Below are positions 1-5,037 of a DNA stretch of 5,550 nt, in pieces; positions within the stretch are counted from its first letter, which is position 1; the number at the start of each line of letters is the position of its first letter. The DNA is from Candidatus Cloacimonadota bacterium (GTDB lineage Bacteria; Cloacimonadota; Cloacimonadia; Cloacimonadales; Cloacimonadaceae), in contig JAEZUG010000084.1 of assembly GCA_023421135.1 (NCBI GenBank), positions 1 through 5,550 of the forward strand, in the 5' to 3' direction. Position numbers and translations under genes: made by a program. The notes under the pieces were generated by a model. It did no database searches, was not told where the DNA came from, and saw only the letters and a program-made list of their open reading frames with translations.

Positions 1-81
1 GACACCCATGTGACACCCATGTGACACCCATGTATCTTCATGCGTGTCTAATGGGTATGAGATGGGTTTATTATGCGTGAA
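1..81. repeat. 11-bp-period motif array with internal inversion (extended imperfect inverted repeat)
   Basis: Three perfect tandem copies of GACACCCATGT fill 1-33. The core ACCCAT (4-9, 15-20, 26-31) then reappears as its reverse complement ATG(G/C)GT at 40-45, 51-56, 62-67 and 73-78, again exactly 11 bp apart. The first three inverted cores pair with the three direct ones about one centre at 35.5, because paired positions sum to 71. The innermost arms, 23-32 and 39-48, match at 9 of 10 positions around a 6-nt loop; the outer arms match mainly at the 6-bp cores. The unpaired fourth inverted core at 73 suggests that at least one more direct copy lies left of the window. Eleven bp is not a multiple of three, so this is not a peptide repeat. 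It could be a helically phased protein-binding array, a long irregular hairpin, or the edge of a larger intergenic repeat; the function is unknown. Confidence 0.75.
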
Positions 82-106
82 GAATTGGGGGAGGGGGACA
101 ACCTGT

Positions 107-142
107 GTCCATGCAGTCCATATCTTCCACTTTGTCCATTGG
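107..142. repeat. Degenerate 9-bp tandem repeat, GTCCAT-N3 type, four units
   Basis: Four consecutive 9-mers follow a GTCCATNNN pattern: GTCCATGCA (107-115), GTCCATATC (116-124), TTCCACTTT (125-133) and GTCCATTGG (134-142). Units 1, 2 and 4 keep the GTCCAT core, while unit 3 is diverged. Read on the + strand it would encode a V/F-H-x tripeptide repeat (VHA VHI FHF VHW); read on the - strand it would give an M-D-x-like series. No convincing gene covers it, since the open frame through it overlaps the start of the next gene and has no good start. I judge it a non-coding intergenic repeat upstream of the EEP lipoprotein gene. The core resembles the ACCCAT core of the neighbouring 11-bp array, but the period differs. 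Confidence 0.55.
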
Positions 143-227
143 CCGGTATCTGGATCAGATAGCACAACTACCTTGTTGACAGAAAAGTCCATCTTGATTT
201 TGGTGAGTCTCTTTTGGAGAACTTATA

Positions 228-1142
228 ATGAATAATAGAACTACTCTTGCTCTGCTCATGCTGCTGCTGCTTTTCCTGGCTGCATGTGGAACTAATACTG
301 ATCTGGATGATGATCCGGATAACAACGATGCGCTGCTGTTTGGCACAGATAATAGCCTGGATATTATCACTTGGAACTTGCGGGAATTCCCCTGGCAGGG
401 TGCTGAGACACTTGAAGCGCTGGCGCAGATCATACCCAGAACCAAAGCAGAGATTATTGCTCTGCAAGAGATTAACGACTACTCTGCCTTCCAGACTCTC
501 AGTACGATGATTCCGGGATATAGCACCTTTGTCTATTCAGCCACTTCAAGTTATCGCCTGGCTTTTATCTATAAGACGGATGCGGTGGATGTGGATTCTG
601 TCTTCACGATTTACGAGAATCAGACCAATCCTTTCCCCCGGGCTCCCTACATACTAAAAGTGAATTGGCGTGATAATGACTACTTTGTGATTAATAACCA
701 CCTGAAAGCCTATGGCGACAATTTCATAGATGAGATGGACGATTGGGATGATGAAGTGCGCCGCCGTCTTGCTTGCCAGCTTCTACACCAATATATCAGC
801 ACAGAGCTGCCTGATGATCGGGTAGTGGTGCTGGGTGATATGAACGATCAGATACAGGAACCGGTGGAGTATAATGTCTTTACGGTCTTTCTGGATCGTC
901 CGGAGCAGTATCGGTTCGCCACAATGCCAATCGCTCTGAATCCCACATTTGATTCTGTATCTTACCCCAACTCAAACAGTATTATTGATCATGTTTTAAT
1001 CACTAATGAGCTCTTTGAGGGCTTCCAATCCAGTGGATCAGTGTGTAAGGCAATACAGGTGGAAAAGTGGTATGGTAGCTGGACGAACTACACTTCTCAG
1101 ATCTCAGATCACAGGCCGGTGGGTATCAGGCTGGCTTACTAG
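228..1142 (+). CDS. Secreted lipoprotein of the endonuclease/exonuclease/phosphatase (EEP) family
   Basis: This 304-residue protein begins with a lipoprotein signal peptide: a short polar head, a Leu-rich core (residues 7-17) and the lipobox LAAC with Cys20 as the lipid anchor. Gly21 after the Cys does not suggest an inner-membrane retention signal. An acidic linker (about 21-45) leads to an EEP domain carrying all the usual metal and catalytic motifs: TWN (Asn50), LQE (Glu81), NNH (His158), GDMN (Asp204, Asn206), IDH (Asp254, His255) and SDHRP (Asp294, His295). The family (DNase I-like) comprises Mg-dependent phosphodiesterases and phosphatases acting on DNA, RNA, phosphoinositides or lipids; the intact motifs say active, but the substrate cannot be read. 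An extracellular or outer-membrane nuclease scavenging DNA is the simplest guess. The ATG at 228 follows GGAGA (216-220) by 7 nt. Its stop codon shares the palindrome CTAG with that of the convergent zinc-ribbon gene. A TTGACA at 176-181 has no matching -10 box. Confidence 0.88.
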   Translation: MNNRTTLALLMLLLLFLAACGTNTDLDDDPDNNDALLFGTDNSLDIITWNLREFPWQGAETLEALAQIIPRTKAEIIALQEINDYSAFQTLSTMIPGYSTFVYSATSSYRLAFIYKTDAVDVDSVFTIYENQTNPFPRAPYILKVNWRDNDYFVINNHLKAYGDNFIDEMDDWDDEVRRRLACQLLHQYISTELPDDRVVVLGDMNDQIQEPVEYNVFTVFLDRPEQYRFATMPIALNPTFDSVSYPNSNSIIDHVLITNELFEGFQSSGSVCKAIQVEKWYGSWTNYTSQISDHRPVGIRLAY

Positions 1143-1396
1143 ATTCTGATGCTCTGAATGGTGCCCTGATTGATCTTCAGGGCTGGCTCTCCATGGATCA
1201 TCATCACGATGCCCAGTTCCTTCTGACAATTGGGGCATAGGGGGCGTGAGAAGGTTTGTGCTCCTGCGAGCCCGACCTTGTCTTCTGTGATGCTGGCAAT
1301 CATCAGCTTGATCAATCTGCCTTTACCGGCTTTGAAATAACGAAAGAGCTTTGCTCCGCACCGGCAGTCTATATCTATAAGCTTACCGGTTCGCAC
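1139..1396 (-). CDS. Small putative zinc-ribbon protein, function unknown
   Basis: This 85-residue basic protein has two cysteine pairs, CRC (Cys11, Cys13) and CPNC (Cys54, Cys57), spaced as expected for a four-Cys zinc site. Between them lies a Lys/Arg-rich strand (KAGKGRLIKL, about 22-31), and the C-terminus has an ALKINQG segment. I recall similar short unnamed proteins with a C-x-C-G...GRLIK...CP-x-C...KINQG layout in several anaerobes, but I know no function. The start is GTG (1394-1396), the only usual start codon downstream of an in-frame TAA near 1455. A weak AAGAG precedes it, and the upstream lipoprotein gene ends just 5 nt earlier, so translational coupling in an operon is likely. 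Its TAG stop overlaps that of the convergent EEP gene. The Cys pairs and recalled relatives make it a likely real gene; nucleic-acid binding would be a guess. Confidence 0.72.
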   Translation of the reverse strand: MRTGKLIDIDCRCGAKLFRYFKAGKGRLIKLMIASITEDKVGLAGAQTFSRPLCPNCQKELGIVMMIHGEPALKINQGTIQSIRI

Positions 1397-1401
1397 GGCT
1401 T

Positions 1402-2178
1402 TTAGCTCTTGGTCAAAAGCTTGCGTACAGTAAAATTCTTCCCCGGAAGTCTGTTAAGAGCTCTTCCTGAACCAAGATAGCCATATCTTGCACTAGCAAT
1501 AGCATATCCTGAGAAACTAATTCTCCCTTCTCTTTTGTAGTTCATTTCACCGAGCGATAAAGTGTATTCTGTACCTTGTCCCAGATCAGAGATGGCATCC
1601 GCTGGGAGGGTGAAGCTTCGGGCTGAAGGGTTGAGATTGGCGGCATATTCGTCTGTATCTTCTGTGAAGTGATTGAATGAATCCGCTCCGACAAACTGAT
1701 ACTGGCTGTTAGAACTGAGTTGCCAGGAAAACGAAGCCTCCTCGGTGGGATCGAAAGAGGTGGGGAACTGAGCGACCGGCATGGAGGGAAGCTTCATGAT
1801 TGTCTCTGCTTTCACAAGGTCATTATAGACAAACTGGAAGGTATGGGAAAGCGTTGTATCAAAGACGGCAGAGCCTATCCAAACACCGCTGGTTGCACCC
1901 AGAAAGGCAACCATGGGATATTCCACTCCGTCTATCATGAGAGAGGCAGTATCATCAGGAGAGAGCAGGTCGTGATCGGTGTGAAGATATAGAGCTGAAA
2001 AGAGAATTGTGAGATCTCCTTTATCTTCAACCCCTCCATATTGGAAACTGATGTCCCAATCTGTGTTTGTGGGATTGATGTCCGGAGGGTTTGTGATCAG
2101 ATCTTCCTGAGTGCATGCACTGACAAAGAGCAGGATCAACAGGCTCGCAATATTGAATAGCTTGAGATATCGATTCAT
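1402..2178 (-). CDS. Predicted lipoprotein, function unknown
   Basis: This 258-residue protein carries a clear lipoprotein signal peptide: MNRYLK head, hydrophobic core at residues 8-19, and lipobox VSAC with Cys22, the only cysteine in the protein. The mature part is rich in Ser, Thr, aromatic and Asp residues, with alternating patterns typical of beta-sandwich domains; the FDPTEEASFSWQLSS stretch and the later YTLSLGEMNYK look like fibronectin/Ig-like strands, but I cannot assign a family. I chose the ATG at 2176-2178, not the longer frame back to a TTG at 2229, because it places the signal peptide at the N-terminus and is preceded by AAGGAG at a good distance. It stops with TAA at 1402-1404, 5 nt before the zinc-ribbon start. 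An 8-bp inverted repeat overlaps its Shine-Dalgarno. It probably sits on the cell surface or in the periplasm, anchored to a membrane. Confidence 0.82.
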   Translation of the reverse strand: MNRYLKLFNIASLLILLFVSACTQEDLITNPPDINPTNTDWDISFQYGGVEDKGDLTILFSALYLHTDHDLLSPDDTASLMIDGVEYPMVAFLGATSGVWIGSAVFDTTLSHTFQFVYNDLVKAETIMKLPSMPVAQFPTSFDPTEEASFSWQLSSNSQYQFVGADSFNHFTEDTDEYAANLNPSARSFTLPADAISDLGQGTEYTLSLGEMNYKREGRISFSGYAIASARYGYLGSGRALNRLPGKNFTVRKLLTKS

Positions 2179-2186
2179 GGTCTCTC

Positions 2187-2211
2187 CTTGAAATGTTGCG
2201 GATATTTCAAG
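2187..2211 (-). promoter_or_regulatory. Perfect 8-bp inverted repeat overlapping the lipoprotein Shine-Dalgarno
   Basis: CTTGAAAT (2187-2194) and ATTTCAAG (2204-2211) are perfect inverted copies separated by 9 nt. In the - strand mRNA the 3' arm ends in AAG, which are the first bases of the AAGGAG ribosome-binding site of the lipoprotein at 2178. The structure could partly mask the site in a hairpin or act as a DNA operator. A TTGACA lies upstream (- strand, 2232-2237), but no good -10 is seen 16-18 nt from it, so the promoter is unresolved. Confidence 0.45.
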
Positions 2212-2246
2212 AGTGGTAGGGTGGAGCAATGTGTCAAGCAGAGAAT

Positions 2247-2279
2247 AAAAAAAAGCCGCAGGTTTGAGACCCGCGGCTT
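2247..2279 (-). terminator. Rho-independent terminator of gdhA
   Basis: Read on the - strand, a 9-bp stem (2277-2269 with 2263-2255) closes a 5-nt CTCAA loop and is followed at once by eight T residues (2254-2247). The stem starts GCCGC and includes one position that pairs as G-U only in the - strand RNA; on the + strand the same position is an A-C mismatch. That asymmetry and the T-tract both assign it to transcription leaving gdhA, whose stop codon is about 23 nt upstream. Two A-T pairs can extend the base into the T-tract. Confidence 0.92.
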
Positions 2280-2300
2280 CTGTATATTAATGGGTTGAGA

Positions 2301-3638
2301 TTACACAAGTCCCTGATCGCACATTGCATTGGCGACCTTGAGGAAACCAGCAATATTGGCACCTTTGACATAGTTGGTGAATCCATCTTTGTCTGTACCA
2401 TTCTTACGGCAGGCTTCGTGGATGTTTCTCATGATGCTGTGAAGCTTCTCGTCCACTTCTTCTCTGTTCCAGTTCAAACGCATGGAGTTCTGAGTCATCT
2501 CCAAACCGCTGGTGGCAACACCACCGGCATTGGCGGCTTTTCCGGGAGCAAAGAGAATCTTGGCGGCCTGGAAGATCTCGACGGCTTCTGGCACGCAAGG
2601 CATGTTTGCACCTTCGCAGACACAGATACAGCCATTCTTGACCAGAGTCTTGGCATCTTCGGCACCGAGCTCATTCTGAGTGGCGCAAGGCATGGCGACA
2701 TCGACGGGAACTTCCCAAGGACGCTTGCCAGCGAAGAATTTGGCATTCTTGAAGACATCAGCATAGTCGCTGACGCGGTCGTTGTTGGATGCACGAAGCT
2801 CGAGCATATAGGCTATCTTTTCGGCATTGAGACCTTCTTCATCATAGATGTAACCATCAGGACCGGAAATAGTGACAACCTTTCCGCCCAGTTCAGTAAC
2901 CTTTTGTGCTGCACCCCAGGCAACGTTGCCGAAGCCGGAAAGAGCTACTCTCTTGCCTTCGAAGCTCATCCCTTTGGTCTTGAGCATTTCTTCGGCAAAA
3001 TAGGTGGCACCAAAGCCTGTGGCTTCTGGACGCACGAGGCTTCCGCCCCAGTTCAGTCCCTTACCCGTGAGAACACCTGTGAACTCATTGGCAAGCTTCT
3101 TGTACATACCAAACATATAACCAATCTCACGACCACCAACACCGATATCACCGGCAGGTACGTCTGTATTCGGGCCAATATGACGGAAGAGTTCGGCCAT
3201 GAAGGATTGGCAGAATCTCATGATCTCAGCATCACTGCGACCCTTGGCGTCAAAGTCGCTGCCACCTTTTCCACCGCCCATGGGCAGGGTTGTCAGGCTG
3301 TTCTTGAAGATCTGTTCGAATCCCAAGAACTTCAGGATTGAGAGGTTTACGCTGGGATGGAAGCGGAGACCGCCCTTGTAGGGGCCGATAGCGCTGTTGA
3401 ACTGGACGCGGTATCCACGGTTTACATGAACTTCACCTTTGTCATCCATCCAGGGGACGCGGAAGATGATGGTGCGTTCCGGCTCAACGATACGTTCAAG
3501 AACATTAGCTTTCACGAAGCGTGGGTTGCTTTCATAAGCTTCCCAAATAGTTTCGACAACTTCTTGTACTGCTTGTAAGAATTCGGGCTCACCCGGATTC
3601 TTCGCTTTGACCTTTGCCATGAAATCATGAAAAGTCAT
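2301..3638 (-). CDS. gdhA: Glutamate dehydrogenase, hexameric bacterial type (probably NAD-preferring)
   Basis: It catalyses reversible oxidative deamination of glutamate to 2-oxoglutarate and ammonia in the cytoplasm. The 445 residues match the usual 445-450 of small hexameric GDHs, end to end. Glutamate-site and catalytic residues are visible: YKGGLRFH (Lys88), Lys112, PMGGGKGGSDFD (catalytic Lys124) and PAGDIGVGGRE (Asp164). The dinucleotide fold follows with SGFGNVAWG (234-242) and SGPDGYIYD (about 258-266), then CATQNE, GANMP and NAGGVATSGLEM near the C-terminus. Phe236 and Pro260 match the residues I recall as NAD determinants in Clostridium symbiosum GDH, where NADP enzymes such as that of E. 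coli have Ser, so NAD preference is inferred. The ATG at 3636-3638 has GGAGG 6 nt upstream. It lies 61 nt downstream of the phosphofructokinase gene, with a likely promoter of its own and a strong terminator after it. Confidence 0.97.
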   Translation of the reverse strand: MTFHDFMAKVKAKNPGEPEFLQAVQEVVETIWEAYESNPRFVKANVLERIVEPERTIIFRVPWMDDKGEVHVNRGYRVQFNSAIGPYKGGLRFHPSVNLSILKFLGFEQIFKNSLTTLPMGGGKGGSDFDAKGRSDAEIMRFCQSFMAELFRHIGPNTDVPAGDIGVGGREIGYMFGMYKKLANEFTGVLTGKGLNWGGSLVRPEATGFGATYFAEEMLKTKGMSFEGKRVALSGFGNVAWGAAQKVTELGGKVVTISGPDGYIYDEEGLNAEKIAYMLELRASNNDRVSDYADVFKNAKFFAGKRPWEVPVDVAMPCATQNELGAEDAKTLVKNGCICVCEGANMPCVPEAVEIFQAAKILFAPGKAANAGGVATSGLEMTQNSMRLNWNREEVDEKLHSIMRNIHEACRKNGTDKDGFTNYVKGANIAGFLKVANAMCDQGLV

Positions 3639-3674
3639 TTCGTTCCTCCATGTATGTATTTTGTATTTTCGAGC

Positions 3675-3703
3675 ATGGTAAAAAAGCCTCTGTTACTTGT
3701 CAA
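3675..3703 (-). promoter_or_regulatory. Predicted sigma-70-type promoter of gdhA
   Basis: On the - strand a consensus -35 TTGACA (3703-3698) is followed after exactly 17 nt by TACCAT (3680-3675), a 4-of-6 match to the -10 box. Transcription would start near 3668, giving a leader of about 30 nt with GGAGG before the gdhA ATG. The -35 box contains the TGA stop of the upstream phosphofructokinase gene (3702-3700) and sits in the short palindrome ACTTG-A-CAAGT (3705-3695), which could be an operator half-site pair. Read-through from the pfk gene remains possible because I see no terminator between the two. Confidence 0.5.
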
Positions 3704-4923
3704 GTGTTTCCATCCAAAAGTTTGGCTACCCTCGGAGCTCTCAATCTGTGACTTACAGGGAAACCTGATCCAATCAGGGGACGGAGGTAAAACTTGAAGT
3801 CATCGGTCACTCCATTCCCTGCACTATTGATGTACTCGTGAGGCATGTGTCTGGTCTTTCTGGCGACATCAGTAAGCTTCTCCAACTGGTAGTTCACAGA
3901 GTAGAAGCCGGTTCTTTGAATGGAGATGGAGCCGTCCAGATTGTACCATATAGCATAGTGTGCGGCACGTTCTCCCACCTCTCTGGCTTCTCTTTGGTCA
4001 ACATCTGAGACACAGCCCATAAAGGATCTTTGCAGATATCCGAAAGTATCGCTGCGTACGCGCTTGATATGAAGCTTATCCCGGATGAGGTCTGAAAGTA
4101 AGTCTCCCAGCATGCCTGTTCCGGAAAGCTGCACATTACCATGGGCGTCTGTTTCGACATTCGTGGCCAGCTTGGTCATCATAGGCACACCGTTTTCATC
4201 CACGATTCCTTCTGAGACTGCTATCACGCATCTGCCATACTTGTTGTAAACCTCATGGACATCGGTGAGAAACTTGTCTCGGTGGAAAGGACGCTCCGGC
4301 ATATAGATAAGGTGCGGACCGTCGTCCGGATATTTCTGTGCCAGAGCTGAAGCAGCCGTCAGAAAGCCTGCATGCCTGCCCATCACAACCCCAATATACA
4401 CTCCCGGGAGGGCTCTGTTATCAAGATTAACTCCAGTAAAAGCAGATGCCACAAACCTGGCTGCAGAACCGTAGCCCGGAGTATGGTCATTTAAGACCAG
4501 ATCGTTATCTATGGTCTTGGGGATGTGAATAGCTCTGAACTCATAATCCGCCTGCTGAGCTTGCTCGTTCACAATCCTGACCGTATCGGCAGAATCGTTA
4601 CCCCCAATATAGAAGAAATAGCGCACATCATGCGCCTTCAGAACCTTGAAGATCTCCTTGCAGTATGCTTCATCCGGTTTGTCCCGGGTGGACATCAAGG
4701 CAGAAGATGGCGTCTCGGCGATCTGTTCCAGATTGTGCGTAGTCTCTTGGGTTAGATCCACAAACTCCTCATTGATGATACCCTGAACTCCGTGAAGAGC
4801 TCCATACACACGTGTGACCTGAGAGAACTTTCTGGATTCAAGAGCAACACCGACCAAAGATTGGTTGATTACGGCGGTAGGTCCGCCGCCCTGGGCAACC
4901 ACGACTTTTCCATCCAACTTCAT
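3700..4923 (-). CDS. pfp: 6-phosphofructokinase, pyrophosphate-dependent type
   Basis: This enzyme interconverts fructose 6-phosphate and fructose 1,6-bisphosphate in the cytoplasm. The 407-residue chain is a single-unit PFK. It begins with the phosphate-donor loop QGGGPTAVIN (11-20), then YIGGNDSADT (105-114), PKTIDND (135-141, catalytic Asp139), GYGSAARF (150-157), the substrate motif MGRHAGF (181-187) and PERP (209-212). Two sites point to PPi rather than ATP as donor: Asp110 where ATP enzymes have Gly (E. coli Gly104), and Lys136 where they have Gly (PGTIDND). A PPi enzyme runs near equilibrium and could serve glycolysis and gluconeogenesis. Asn109 replaces the Asp of the usual GGDD/GGDG; I believe this is normal in some PFK clades. 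The ATG at 4921-4923 follows AAGGAG by 5 nt. The gene precedes gdhA on the same strand and is divergent from dnaX. Confidence 0.93.
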   Translation of the reverse strand: MKLDGKVVVAQGGGPTAVINQSLVGVALESRKFSQVTRVYGALHGVQGIINEEFVDLTQETTHNLEQIAETPSSALMSTRDKPDEAYCKEIFKVLKAHDVRYFFYIGGNDSADTVRIVNEQAQQADYEFRAIHIPKTIDNDLVLNDHTPGYGSAARFVASAFTGVNLDNRALPGVYIGVVMGRHAGFLTAASALAQKYPDDGPHLIYMPERPFHRDKFLTDVHEVYNKYGRCVIAVSEGIVDENGVPMMTKLATNVETDAHGNVQLSGTGMLGDLLSDLIRDKLHIKRVRSDTFGYLQRSFMGCVSDVDQREAREVGERAAHYAIWYNLDGSISIQRTGFYSVNYQLEKLTDVARKTRHMPHEYINSAGNGVTDDFKFYLRPLIGSGFPVSHRLRAPRVAKLLDGNT

Positions 4924-5037
4924 AATGACTCCTTCATAAGATTATCTTTTCCATAGTTTCCCACAGCCGGATTTTCTGTCCAGAAGAAAATACTTGCACA
5001 AATAGGCTTGGGTAAAAAGAATGTCTGGGGAGAAGAT
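4924..5037. promoter_or_regulatory. Divergent pfp-dnaX intergenic region with candidate promoter parts and an inverted repeat
   Basis: These 114 bp must drive two divergent genes unless the promoters lie inside coding sequence. Toward pfp (- strand), GATAAT at 4946-4941 is a 5-of-6 -10 match, but no good -35 sits 16-18 nt upstream and the start would fall within the Shine-Dalgarno. Toward dnaX (+ strand), TTGCAC (4994-4999) and AAGAAT (5017-5022) are spaced by 17 nt, though both are imperfect. A perfect 7-bp inverted repeat, ATTTTCT (4971-4977) and AGAAAAT (4985-4991) with a 7-nt spacer, sits between the two and could be an operator. All of these are weak calls. Confidence 0.3.

Noticed and set aside
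96..110. Small hairpin GGACA-acctg-TGTCC
   Set aside because: A five-bp stem with no T-tract and no link to a gene end is within chance for this length.
1..142. CRISPR array
   Set aside because: The repeat units are 11 and 9 bp with no spacers of 30 bp or so, and no cas genes are present.
176..229. Promoter for the EEP gene from TTGACA (176-181) and TATAAT (224-229)
   Set aside because: Both hexamers match consensus, but they are 42 nt apart and the TATAAT overlaps the start codon. No acceptable -10 lies 16-18 nt after the TTGACA.
44..235. Open frame of 63 codons on the + strand with a GTG start, running through the 9-bp repeat
   Set aside because: It has no Shine-Dalgarno, its composition follows the repeat tracts, it overlaps the real start and ribosome-binding site of the EEP gene, and its product resembles nothing I know.
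2179..2229. N-terminal extension of the lipoprotein to a TTG at 2229
   Set aside because: The extension would bury the signal peptide inside the protein; the ATG at 2178 has a strong Shine-Dalgarno directly upstream.
2295..3341. 348-codon open frame antisense to gdhA
   Set aside because: It lies wholly opposite a highly conserved enzyme gene, and its sequence has the look of a reverse-complement translation. Long antisense frames arise from codon bias in genes like this. No start signal supports it.
3639..3699. Terminator between pfp and gdhA (T6 run at 3685-3680 on the - strand)
   Set aside because: No stable stem precedes the T-run; the only palindrome, ACTTGACAAGT, cannot form more than a 4-bp stem and better explains the -35 region.
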